DNA of 64,000 nucleotides, taken from Allopusillimonas ginsengisoli. Lineage in GTDB: Bacteria > Pseudomonadota > Gammaproteobacteria > Burkholderiales > Burkholderiaceae_B. The translations under genes and the position numbers were made by a program. Shown in pieces: positions 8,675-16,446 of the stretch. Where the stretch lies: the NCBI GenBank assembly GCA_005239165.1, contig RAPG01000009.1, positions 124,001-188,000 on the forward strand. The letters run 5' to 3'. How positions within the stretch are numbered: position 1 is the first letter of the stretch; each line of letters begins with the position of its first letter. The notes beneath the pieces are model-generated. The model made no database searches. It saw only the letters and a program-made list of their open reading frames with translations, and was not told where the DNA came from.

Positions 8675-8686
8675 ATTTACTCTCGC

Positions 8687-9697
8687 TTACTCAGAAGTGG
8701 TCATGCGAAGCACTGCATCACAGATCTTTCCACTGTCAGGAATCAATACTTCCTGAAGGTGAGGTGCTGCCGGCATGCGAACATCGGGCACGCCCAGACG
8801 TCGTACAGGTGCGGACAGATTCATAAAATGACGCTCCTGGGTACGTGCTGCGATCTCAGCCCCGAAACCTCCTGTCACGTTGGCCTCGTGCACGATCAGC
8901 AACCGCCTGGTTTTGCTCACGCTGTTGTCCAGTGTTTTCCAGTCGAAAGGCGCCACCCAGCGAGCGTTAATTACCTCAGCCGAAATGCCATGCTTCTCGG
9001 CTAACTCATCGGCAGCGGCCAGAGCACGCGATAGCATTGCGCCCCAGGTGACAATAGTAATGTCTTTGCCCTGTCGCGCAATGTGCGCACCGTGCGCCAT
9101 CTCAATGTCACCGTCAATTTCAACAGCTTGCGCCGCTCCGTAATAAAGACCACGATTTTCAATGACCAGAGTAGGGTCATTGCATTGAATAGCCGCCAGT
9201 GTCATGGCATAGGCATCCTGGGCCGTCGCCGGTAGCCCGACGCGCAAGCCCGGTACGTGCGCGTAGAAAGCTTCCAGGTTCTGTGAGTGTTGTGCACAAG
9301 ATCCGGGCAATGCACCCTGCTGGGTGCGAATCGTCAGAGGTGCACCCAGTCGGCCTGCCGAAACGTACCGTACATTGGCGGCCTGATTGACGATCTGATC
9401 CATGGCTACGAGACTGAAGTCTATCCACATGATTTCGACGATGGGCCGCAAACCCGTCATGGCGGCGCCTACAGCAGTACCCAGCATGGCGGTTTCACTG
9501 ATGGGCGTATCAAATACCCTGTCTTCGCCGAAGGCCGTTTGCAGATCTTTGGTAATGCCAAACACGCCGCCCGGCTTGCCTGCATCCTCACCAAACAATA
9601 TGGTTTCAGGAAATGTGGACATGGCACGCAACAAAGCTGCATTGATTGCCTTGCCGTAGTTCATTTCCACCACTGACGTTTGAATGTCATTATGCAT
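8687..9697 (-). CDS. 2-oxoacid dehydrogenase E1 component, beta subunit
   Basis: The 336-residue protein is the beta half of a ThDP-dependent E1 (AcoB, PdhB or BkdB type): Phe-Gly-Glu-Asp-Ala-Gly, Phe-Asp-Thr-Pro-Ile-Ser-Glu, Arg-Pro-Ile-Val-Glu-Ile and a C-terminal transketolase domain with His-Glu-Ala-Asn. With the alpha subunit it decarboxylates a 2-oxo acid, or cleaves acetoin, and hands the acyl group to a lipoyl E2. The ATG at 9697 lies inside the end of the alpha gene (8-base overlap), with GGAG seven bases before it, so the two are translationally coupled. No E2 or E3 gene is present in the window. The substrate is unknown. Confidence 0.9.
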   Translation of the reverse strand: MHNDIQTSVVEMNYGKAINAALLRAMSTFPETILFGEDAGKPGGVFGITKDLQTAFGEDRVFDTPISETAMLGTAVGAAMTGLRPIVEIMWIDFSLVAMDQIVNQAANVRYVSAGRLGAPLTIRTQQGALPGSCAQHSQNLEAFYAHVPGLRVGLPATAQDAYAMTLAAIQCNDPTLVIENRGLYYGAAQAVEIDGDIEMAHGAHIARQGKDITIVTWGAMLSRALAAADELAEKHGISAEVINARWVAPFDWKTLDNSVSKTRRLLIVHEANVTGGFGAEIAARTQERHFMNLSAPVRRLGVPDVRMPAAPHLQEVLIPDSGKICDAVLRMTTSE

Positions 9698-10664
9698 ACA
9701 GATGCTCCAGAACGGTGTTTGTGTCAGCCAGTGGCGCGTCAAGCGCTTGCTGTGCCGCTGCCTCTATGGCGGTGCGTGCCGCGCTCTCACATTCTTGAAG
9801 GCGCGCGGCTGCCACCCCGGCGGCAAGCAATTTTTCGTGCAGCCGCACGATGGGTTCGTTTCTCTTTGCCTCGGCAAGCTCACCGCGCGGGCGATAGCTC
9901 TGCATGTCACCATAGTAATGACCGACGAGGCGCTGCGTCATCATCTCGATCAGGACAGGGCCTTTGCCTTCCCGGGCCGCCATGGCCTGCTCTGCCACGC
10001 AGTCGCGCACAGCTTCAAGATCGTTGCCATCAATACGCATACCCGCTATGCCGTATGACTGTGCACGCTTGTACAAATTCGTATCGCGTGTCATTTCGGC
10101 TATCGGCGTCAGCTCAGAGTAGATATTGTTTTCACAGACAAAAATTACAGGCAGATCGAGGTAGGCTGCAAAATTCATGGCCTCATGAATGGCCCCCTGA
10201 TTCATTGCACCATCGCCAAATGCGGTAAGTGCAACAGCACCGTTTTTGGTCAGTTTATTGGTAAGCGCAGCGCCGCAAGCAATGGGTGCACCGGCACCAA
10301 CGATGGAGTTTTCACCATAAAAGCCCCAGTCTGCAGCACTGAAATAGGCAGAACCACCGCGCCCTTGATTCACACCGGTTTGGCGGCCCAGCAATTCTGC
10401 CAGAATCGCTTCGGGCGGCACGCCGCATGCCAGCGCCCAGCCATGCCCGCGATAAGTCGAAAACACCTGATCGCCTTGTCGCAAAGCCTGCATGGCACCG
10501 GTATAGATGGACTCCTGACCAATACACAGATGTACCGAGCCCTGAACTATTTGTTGCTTGCGCAGGTCGGTAATCTTTTCTTCCAGAAAGCGTATTCTCT
10601 GCATCATGCCAAGACCGGCAATCGCCGTCTCGGTATTCTTGATAGGTAAATCACTCAACGTCAT
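9690..10664 (-). CDS. 2-oxoacid dehydrogenase E1 component, alpha subunit
   Basis: About 324 residues with the E1-alpha ThDP motif Gly-Asp-Gly-Ala-Met-Asn-Gln-Gly, ending in Glu-Asn-Asn roughly 27 residues later, and the Ser-Val-His-Leu and Gly-His-Gly-Trp segments of the AcoA/PdhA family. It forms the active site with the overlapping beta gene. Two ATGs are possible. 10664 is preferred because GAAGG lies five bases before it; 10676 has no ribosome-binding site. The gap to the upstream SDR gene is about 50 bases. Acetoin dehydrogenase is one option, but a pathway-specific 2-oxo acid made by the upstream aldolase is more in keeping with the operon. Confidence 0.9.
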   Translation of the reverse strand: MTLSDLPIKNTETAIAGLGMMQRIRFLEEKITDLRKQQIVQGSVHLCIGQESIYTGAMQALRQGDQVFSTYRGHGWALACGVPPEAILAELLGRQTGVNQGRGGSAYFSAADWGFYGENSIVGAGAPIACGAALTNKLTKNGAVALTAFGDGAMNQGAIHEAMNFAAYLDLPVIFVCENNIYSELTPIAEMTRDTNLYKRAQSYGIAGMRIDGNDLEAVRDCVAEQAMAAREGKGPVLIEMMTQRLVGHYYGDMQSYRPRGELAEAKRNEPIVRLHEKLLAAGVAAARLQECESAARTAIEAAAQQALDAPLADTNTVLEHLYA

Positions 10665-10714
10665 CGCTGCCTTCATTTAAAAAATTGATTGAGGGGCTGC
10701 ATACAACCCCGAAT

Positions 10715-11491
10715 TCAGAACAGGCCTTTGTAGGCGCCGCCATCCACGAGCAAATGCTGGCCTGTCAGGTAACTGGCACCTTGACTGCATAGAAATGCGC
10801 AAACATGGCCAATTTCCTCGGGCACGCCAAGACGGCCCATAGGGATGGCTGCGGACACCCGCTCAAGCTGTGCCTGCTCCGACACGCCCGCATTGCGCGC
10901 ATCACGCTCAATGGCGTTTCTTTGCCGGTCTGTGAGTATTCTTCCCGGCAATATCGAATTGATCGTGACGCCATGCGGAGCGGCCTGCGCCGCCCTTGCA
11001 CTGACCAGGCTGGCCAGTGCAGTACGAAACACGCCAGAAACAAGCAGATTGGGTATCGGCTGCTTGACGGCCACGGATGAGATCATCACCACCCGGCCCC
11101 AACCGCGCTGCATCATGCCCGGCAAAACCTGATCCAGGATGTCGACCATGGGAAGAAAGATGGTGCCGAATGCATTTTGCCAATCGTCTACAGACAAGTC
11201 GTCAGTTCTAGCTGTGGGCCCACCCATATTGAGCACGAGTACGTCTATGTCCCCAGCCTCCGAGACCAGATCTTGCCTATCTTTATGTACGTTCAGATCG
11301 GCAACGCAAGACGCAAGCTGCGCATGAGGATAGCTATCCAAGATATGACGCTCGGCCATTTGCAAACGAGTGCGGTCTCGTCCATTCAATTGCACTGCAA
11401 GGCCATCGTTCGCAAGCGCCCCCGCGCATGCACGGCCTATGCCTGCGCTGGAAGCCAGTACCAGCGCTCGGCGTTGTAAGGGCTTAGTCAC
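10715..11491 (-). CDS. atypical short-chain dehydrogenase/reductase
   Basis: The 258-residue Rossmann protein resembles the divergent FabG-like SDR subgroup. The cofactor loop reads Ser-Ser-Ala-Gly-Ile-Gly, the usual Asn-Asn-Ala-Gly is Asn-Met-Gly-Gly, and after the conserved Ile-Ser-Ser the Tyr-x3-Lys pair is absent; Ser and Arg-Thr appear in that stretch instead. It ends with Leu-Val-Asp-Gly-Gly. Activity as a normal ketoreductase is therefore uncertain. The GTG at 11491 overlaps the aldolase stop, with AGGTG a short distance upstream; an extended start inside the aldolase gene is less likely. Confidence 0.82.
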   Translation of the reverse strand: MTKPLQRRALVLASSAGIGRACAGALANDGLAVQLNGRDRTRLQMAERHILDSYPHAQLASCVADLNVHKDRQDLVSEAGDIDVLVLNMGGPTARTDDLSVDDWQNAFGTIFLPMVDILDQVLPGMMQRGWGRVVMISSVAVKQPIPNLLVSGVFRTALASLVSARAAQAAPHGVTINSILPGRILTDRQRNAIERDARNAGVSEQAQLERVSAAIPMGRLGVPEEIGHVCAFLCSQGASYLTGQHLLVDGGAYKGLF

Positions 11492-12266
11492 ACTGCTGCA
11501 CCTGTCCGTGCTGTTGCCTGACTCGCTGCTGCAGGCTGTCAGCCCCCGCCACCAGAATGCCGAGTTCAGAACCAAGGGCGACTACCGTTGCTCCAGCCGT
11601 AAAGTACTGTTCACAGGCATGCTCGTTTGCGAGTACAGCCGCCACCTTTCCCGCCTGCCGCACCTGAGCAATGCCGGCAACTACCGATGCAACCACGTCA
11701 GGGTGTCCAGGCTGACCCAGCAAGCCCATGTCTGCAGCCAGATCATTGGGACCAAAAAACACAACATCAATCCCATCAACCGCAGCGATTTCAGACAGGT
11801 TTTCCATGGCAAGCCTGCTTTCTGCCTGCACCATCAATACACCGTCCACGTGCGGCTTACTGGCCGAAAATTTGTCGCGCCCATAGCGTGAGGCCCGTAC
11901 GCTGCCTCCTACCCCTCGCTTGCCGAGTGGTGCATAGCGACAGTAACTCGCCGCCGTACGGGCTTGCTCGACAGTATCAATATTAGGCACCATGACAGCG
12001 TGGGCCCCAAGGTCGAGGCATTGCTTGATCTGCCCCGCATCCAGCCCACTCACCCGTACGACAGCAGCCGTGTCAGTGGCTGCAATCGCAAGCAGTTGAG
12101 CATGCAATGTTGTCAGGCTGCCTGGGCTATGCTCAGTGTCGATCAGCAGAAAGTCGTAGCCACTGTGAACAATGGCCTCGACCGCCTGTACGCTGTATGA
12201 ACAGCAGAACAGTCCCAATAACCGGTGCAATCCTGTCAGGCGCGAACGTAGTTGTTCTGGATTCAA
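11484..12266 (-). CDS. HpcH/HpaI-family class II aldolase
   Basis: A 260-residue TIM-barrel aldolase with the family's Ile-Asp-Thr-Glu-His start of the active site, Val-Arg-Val-Ser, the metal-site Gln-Ala-Glu-Ser motif and Phe-Gly-Pro-Asn-Asp-Leu. Family members reversibly split 4-hydroxy-2-oxo acids into pyruvate and an aldehyde with a divalent metal. The ATG overlaps the Rieske gene stop (ATGA at 12263-12266) and the stop overlaps the SDR start, so it is a tightly coupled operon member. It probably cleaves a late intermediate made after ring or side-chain oxidation. Citrate-lyase-like activity is an alternative. Confidence 0.9.
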   Translation of the reverse strand: MNPEQLRSRLTGLHRLLGLFCCSYSVQAVEAIVHSGYDFLLIDTEHSPGSLTTLHAQLLAIAATDTAAVVRVSGLDAGQIKQCLDLGAHAVMVPNIDTVEQARTAASYCRYAPLGKRGVGGSVRASRYGRDKFSASKPHVDGVLMVQAESRLAMENLSEIAAVDGIDVVFFGPNDLAADMGLLGQPGHPDVVASVVAGIAQVRQAGKVAAVLANEHACEQYFTAGATVVALGSELGILVAGADSLQQRVRQQHGQVQQCD

Positions 12267-13615
12267 GCCTGTACCTCTTTCGTCTCGTCTTCCAGCGGCG
12301 CGCCAACATAGCCGTAGGGGTGGCCAAAACGTTCGAGCATGACCTGCTCAAGCTTCTTGTCGACATCAGCCACCCAACCCCCTGAGCGAACGGCATAGTG
12401 TGCGGCGCAGCCGGGTTCCGTCGGCTCGACACCCTCGCTCGCCAGTGCCCTGGCGCGCTTGAGCATGTACTGACGGAATTTAACCAGGCCGATATCAGTC
12501 GCGCCAAGATGTTCGCGGCTGCGATCAACAATGCCACCCATGCTGTTCTGTACTGCGGCGTCTTGTTCTGACACACCCTGAATACCCGTAAAGCTTCCCT
12601 CGCGCTGTGCTACGCGGTCGAGTAGATAATCATTGTGCGGGCCTCGTAACGGATGGTAGTTCTCGTCCACTTCAGCATGAACGGTGAGTCCTTTGCGGCA
12701 TGCCTCGCGCTCTTCTTCTGTCAGCGGTCGGTCAGGATTCCACGTGTAGTTGTAGATCCAGCATGATGTTTCGCTGGCCGGCACCCACGTCTGCCCGTGG
12801 TAGTTTTCACCCGGGAAGGCACTGGGCACCAGAGCATGATTGGGTGCAAGAAACTGTGCAATGCGCCAATAAAGCTCCCGCTCTCCCGCAAGCCGCGCAC
12901 CGCCGATGGTAAGCCCGGCGGGGAATTCATTGATCTCAAACTTGGGGCGTGGATCTTCCTGTACCCAGCGGATACGGTCGTTCTTGACACTCTGTGAACC
13001 GATGGCAGCGTGTTGCAAAAGCGTGGCGGCGTCTTCCCCTTCTTTGGGGATCACCATGTGCAGGAAAGAAAAATGCGCGGTATCGATCGCACCTTCCACG
13101 CACTGCACCCAATTGCAGTCTTGCCACTTTTTGGAGACAAATACATGTGAAGCCGGGAGCAGCGTAAATTCCATTTTAGGAAGCTCAGGCTGCTTTTCTG
13201 CCGGGCCCATGTATGCCCAGATGAAGCCGCCTGACTCCTGCGTAGGATAGCTCTTGATTTTTATCCGGTCCTTGTAGTTGGAATTACAGGGAGCGGTAGG
13301 CAGGTCTACACAATTACCATCCACATCAAACTTCCACCCATGAAAGACGCAGCGCAGACCGCCCTCTTCGTTGCGGCCATAATATAGGTTAGCCCCACGG
13401 TGCGGACAGACGGGTTCGACCAGCCCCACACGCCCACTTGTGTCACGGAACGCCAGCAAGTCTTCACCCAAAACCGTCACACGCTTCTGCGTCCCGTCCG
13501 GCACATCGAGTTCTTCAGAAAGCAGAACTGGCAGCCAGAAGCGTCGCAGCAACTCTCCCATTGGAGTGCCCGCAGCAGTGTGGGTCAGCGTTTGATTGTC
13601 TTCATTGCTTAACAT
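12263..13615 (-). CDS. Rieske non-heme iron oxygenase, large subunit (LigXa / phthalate dioxygenase-like)
   Basis: The 450-residue protein has a Rieske [2Fe-2S] site Cys70-x-His72 and Cys89-x2-His92, and the mononuclear iron site Asp178-x2-His181-x4-His186. The opening Met-Leu-Ser-x-Glu-Asp-Asn and the Gly-Glu-Leu-x-Arg-Arg-x-Trp-Leu-Pro stretch recall LigXa, the 5,5'-dehydrodivanillate O-demethylase, and phthalate 4,5-dioxygenase. These single-subunit enzymes oxygenate or O-demethylate aromatic acids. AAGGA precedes the ATG by about eight bases. The only electron carriers in the operon are rubredoxin and a rubredoxin reductase, unlike the ferredoxin-type partners of known relatives. The substrate is unknown but is probably aromatic. 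Confidence 0.93.
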   Translation of the reverse strand: MLSNEDNQTLTHTAAGTPMGELLRRFWLPVLLSEELDVPDGTQKRVTVLGEDLLAFRDTSGRVGLVEPVCPHRGANLYYGRNEEGGLRCVFHGWKFDVDGNCVDLPTAPCNSNYKDRIKIKSYPTQESGGFIWAYMGPAEKQPELPKMEFTLLPASHVFVSKKWQDCNWVQCVEGAIDTAHFSFLHMVIPKEGEDAATLLQHAAIGSQSVKNDRIRWVQEDPRPKFEINEFPAGLTIGGARLAGERELYWRIAQFLAPNHALVPSAFPGENYHGQTWVPASETSCWIYNYTWNPDRPLTEEEREACRKGLTVHAEVDENYHPLRGPHNDYLLDRVAQREGSFTGIQGVSEQDAAVQNSMGGIVDRSREHLGATDIGLVKFRQYMLKRARALASEGVEPTEPGCAAHYAVRSGGWVADVDKKLEQVMLERFGHPYGYVGAPLEDETKEVQA

Positions 13616-13664
13616 GTGATTCTTCCTTGTGTGTATGCGCTCTCGCCCACCCGGGTAGAGTCGG

Positions 13665-13895
13665 TCAAACCTGCATCATGATGAATTCTGATTTGCCAAC
13701 GCCGCAGTCGGGACAGACCCAGGTGTCGGGTACGTCTGCCCAGCGAGTGCCTGCGGGCACTCCGCCGGACGGATCGCCTTGCTCTTCGTCGTAGACCCAG
13801 CCGCACAAAACACACATCCACGTGGTCGGAGATGCTTCTTGAGAGGCGCCGGAGACTTCATTAGCCTCCAGAGAAACCGCAGATGTATTTTCCAT
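13665..13895 (-). CDS. rubredoxin
   Basis: The 76-residue protein carries a complete rubredoxin domain at about residues 25-76. The iron ligands are Cys28-x2-Cys31-Gly and Cys61-Pro-x-Cys64-Gly, with the usual Tyr-Asp-Glu-Glu-x-Gly-Asp-Pro loop and the Asp-x-Trp-Val-Cys-Pro turn. A 24-residue Ser/Glu-rich N-terminal tail is extra to the fold and is not seen in minimal rubredoxins. It is the first gene of the leftward oxygenase operon, 49 bases before the Rieske gene, and probably shuttles electrons from the reductase at 7511-8674 to the oxygenase. The ribosome-binding site is weak (AAAGA). Confidence 0.93.
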   Translation of the reverse strand: MENTSAVSLEANEVSGASQEASPTTWMCVLCGWVYDEEQGDPSGGVPAGTRWADVPDTWVCPDCGVGKSEFIMMQV

Positions 13896-13975
13896 GTCTA
13901 GATCTTTTAAATGTCGATAATTGAAGTATCGGATACGTGCTAATCTACCGACATTCGGTTCTCATTAATACTTCA

Positions 13976-13992
13976 GTTTCGAATATCGAAAC
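13976..13992. promoter_or_regulatory. candidate IclR operator, palindrome GTTTCGA-ATA-TCGAAAC
   Basis: A perfect 7-bp inverted repeat with a 3-base centre lies between the divergent rubredoxin and IclR genes, ending 13 bases before the IclR ATG. A 16 of 17 match to its reverse complement occurs at 18897-18913, upstream of the Bug / CoA-transferase operon. Position and repetition make it the likely binding site of the IclR protein encoded at 14006. Confidence 0.65.
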
Positions 13993-14005
13993 GTCGGAAA
14001 CCATC

Positions 14006-14833
14006 ATGACCTACCTTTCCGCCATTCAGCAGGGAAAGCCACAACTGGAAGATTTCGAAGGAGATCCACAATTTGCCATGACTCTGGCAAAGGGTCTGGA
14101 GCTGTTATCCGCGTTTACACCTGAAAAGCCGGTCATGAGCAACAAAGAATTGTCCACGCTGTTGGGCATGTCCAAGTCCACCGTCTCGCGCTTTACCTAT
14201 ACGCTGACCAGCCTTGGGTACATGACGATCGAAAAGCAGTCGGGCAAGTTCCAGCTCGGAACTGCGGTATTGCCTATCGGCTATCCTCTTCTTGCCAATA
14301 TGGCGATACGCCCGATCGCCAGGCCCCTCATGAGCGAATTGGCCGAAAGTATCAGGGGCTCCGTGTGCATGGGCGTTCTGGACCGTCTGTGTATCACCTA
14401 TGTTGAAACAAGCCGCCATCGCTCGGTATTTAACACGCGCATGTCCGATATCGGGCTTTCGGTGTCTCTGGCGGGCAGCGCCATCGGCAGGGCCTATTTC
14501 TGCGGTTTGGCGCCAGAGGCCCGTACGATGCTGCTTAATACGCTGCGCATCAAAAAGCCCGAAGAATGGGCCAGACACAGCGATGCGCTGGAAAAAGGCA
14601 TGGAAGACTACAAAAAACACGAGTTCTGCATGGCCACAGGGGATATATTCCCAGACGTCTACGGCGTAGGCGTACCCTTCTCGGGCGCAGGCCAGGGTGA
14701 ACTGCTGGTTTTCAACTGCGTCGTTCACTCCTATCAGGGCAAAAACGGTGCCCTGGAAAACGATATTGGTCCACGCCTGCTGTCCATGGTCAAAAACCTG
14801 GAAAGCTTCGTACTGCCGCACAAACGCAGCTGA
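14006..14833 (+). CDS. IclR-family transcriptional regulator
   Basis: A 275-residue IclR protein. The winged helix lies at about residues 20-85, with Leu-Ala-Lys-Gly-Leu-Glu-Leu-Leu and Leu-Gly-Met-Ser-Lys-Ser-Thr-Val-Ser-Arg, followed by the GAF-like effector domain with Val-Cys-Met-Gly-Val-Leu-Asp and Leu-Ala-Gly-Ser-Ala-Ile-Gly-Arg-Ala. ATG at 14006 is chosen because it matches the usual family N-terminus; the frame could extend to 13937, but that would cross the palindrome. It is divergent from the rubredoxin/Rieske operon and very likely controls it and the Bug operon through the shared palindrome. The effector is unknown. Confidence 0.9.
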   Translation: MTYLSAIQQGKPQLEDFEGDPQFAMTLAKGLELLSAFTPEKPVMSNKELSTLLGMSKSTVSRFTYTLTSLGYMTIEKQSGKFQLGTAVLPIGYPLLANMAIRPIARPLMSELAESIRGSVCMGVLDRLCITYVETSRHRSVFNTRMSDIGLSVSLAGSAIGRAYFCGLAPEARTMLLNTLRIKKPEEWARHSDALEKGMEDYKKHEFCMATGDIFPDVYGVGVPFSGAGQGELLVFNCVVHSYQGKNGALENDIGPRLLSMVKNLESFVLPHKRS

Positions 14834-14882
14834 GGTCGTTGCGTGGATATCGCAGTGGCCGAAGCACAGCCACCGCGATCTC

Positions 14883-16051
14883 TTATTGCGTCGCGGATGA
14901 TCCCAAAATAGCCGTAACCTGACTGGCCAGCACACCGCCATTACCGTGACACAAAACGGTTTCCACATCGGGCACCTGACGTTCGCCCGCCTGCGCCCTA
15001 AGTTGCCTGACCGCTTCGATCACGGTAAACACCCCATACATCCCCGGATGCACGCAAGACAGCCCGCCCCCATTGGTATTTACGGGAAGATTGCCGCCAG
15101 GCAAAATGGCACCGCTCTGCACAAACCCGCCCCCCTCACCTTTGCGGCAAAAGCCCAGATCCTCAAGAAACAGAATCACGTTAATGGTGAATGCGTCATA
15201 AAGCTGCAGAACATCAATTTCAGACGGCTGCATGCCGGCCATGGCGTAGGCCTTGCGGCCTGACTCAATCGCCGCCGTGGAGGTTAAATCTGGCATAGAA
15301 GATATTTGGCGATGGGTTTCTGAGGCACCTGCACCCAGCAGATAGACGGGCTTGTTAGGTGCAGACGTTGCGCGGTCGGCCCGCGTCATCACAAATGCAC
15401 CAGCCCCGTCGGTCAGCAGACAACAATCTCGCACCGTCAGGGGGTGACTGATCATCTTCGACGCAAGCACATCCTCGACAGACAGCGGATCGCGTAAAAA
15501 CGCTTCTGGATTGAGCTGTGCCCACTTACGCGCAGAAACAGCAACCTGCGCAAGTTGCTCCCGGGTCGTACCGAACTCATGCATATGACGGGCTGCGGCA
15601 AGCGCGTACGACGTCGCCGGATTGAAAGGTTGTATGGTGCCTCATAACGTTGAGGCTCCAGTTGCCCACGCGCACGGATATGTTCACGAAAGTCTCGCTG
15701 GGTACGGGCGGTGCTACCGTACACCACCAGCACTGCATTGCATAGGCCCGCATTGAGTGCGAGGGCAGCAGTCAACAGATAATTGACGTAAGAAGAACCG
15801 CCCACGTTGCTGCTGTCCATGAAGGCTGGCTGAATGCCCAGGTATTCAGCAACCGAAAGGCCTGGCAGAAACCGGCTAAAACTGGCCGTACAGAGACCGT
15901 CAATTTCTCCCATGCTCAGGCCGGCGTCAGCCACTGCGGCTTGCGCTGCGTGAGCCAGAATTTCCAGTTCCGTAAACCCGGCGGCCTCGCCCAGTCCAGC
16001 AATGCCAACGCCCGTGACAGCCACTGAGCCTCTAATTTTCTTATCCATCAT
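14883..16051 (-). pseudogene. thiolase-fold protein (SCP2-thiolase / Ltp2-like), one-base frameshift
   Basis: Two overlapping frames together encode one thiolase-like protein of about 390 residues. The N-terminal half (16051 to about 15628) has Val-Gly-Ile-Ala-Gly, Val-Ala-Glu-Tyr-Leu-Gly and Asn-Val-Gly-Gly-Ser-Ser. The C-terminal half has the Tyr-Asp-Ala-Phe-Thr, Asn-Thr-Asn-Gly-Gly-Gly and His-Gly-Asn-Gly-Gly motifs. Restoring one C in the Pro-Tyr-Asn-Pro codons near 15628 rejoins them into a family-like sequence. The acyl-accepting Cys of true thiolases is missing at the Gly-Gly-Ser-Ser site, as in Ltp2-type aldol lyases that work with a DUF35 partner, here the overlapping upstream gene. 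It may be a read error rather than a dead gene. Confidence 0.8.
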
Positions 16052-16446
16052 TTTGCACCCTCGGGCACCGGCTCAAACAATATTCGGCTTTCTTCCCCGG
16101 TATTGTCCAGACGCGCCAGAACGTGGGCGCCGATCACCATGCCCTCGTGGCTAGGGTCTACAGCGCCACCCATCATCCGCACGCCCTCTTTCAGGTCTAC
16201 CAACAGAATCAGAGGCCCATTGTCATCTTTGGATGCGACCCTGCTCATTGAGTAAACCGTCCCCAAGCCAGATGGCGTTATCCATTCGAGGTCGGACGAT
16301 TGGCAATACGGGCAAAACTCACGTGGATAAAACACGCTGCGACGACATGGCTGGCATCGCTGAATTTTCCATTTGCCTGCCCGTAGAAAACCAAAGTAGG
16401 TTTCTTCGGCCCCCATCAGCGGCGTCGACACGTCGTCCGCACTCAT
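16048..16446 (-). CDS. DUF35 zinc-ribbon / OB-fold protein
   Basis: The 132-residue protein has a rubredoxin-like zinc ribbon with Cys31-x2-Cys34 and Cys45-x2-Cys48, then an OB-fold of about 75 residues with the usual Gly-x-Gly-x-Val-Tyr-Ser strand. DUF35 proteins bind thiolase-fold enzymes and complete their active site or CoA binding, as in ChsH2 with Ltp2 and in PhlB with PhlC. Its stop overlaps the thiolase ATG, and its ATG overlaps the stop of the CoA-transferase beta gene, so all three are coupled. The direct thiolase neighbour is its likely partner. Confidence 0.9.
   Translation of the reverse strand: MSADDVSTPLMGAEETYFGFLRAGKWKIQRCQPCRRSVFYPREFCPYCQSSDLEWITPSGLGTVYSMSRVASKDDNGPLILLVDLKEGVRMMGGAVDPSHEGMVIGAHVLARLDNTGEESRILFEPVPEGAK

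Noticed and set aside
14105..14968. 287-codon open frame on the - strand
   Set aside because: Antisense to the IclR gene at 14006, whose motifs are clear; the translation has no known domain.
15600..15660. Programmed -1 frameshifting as the reason for the split thiolase and the other split genes
   Set aside because: No X-XXY-YYZ slippery heptamer or downstream structure was seen at the break points; a missing homopolymer base explains each case better.
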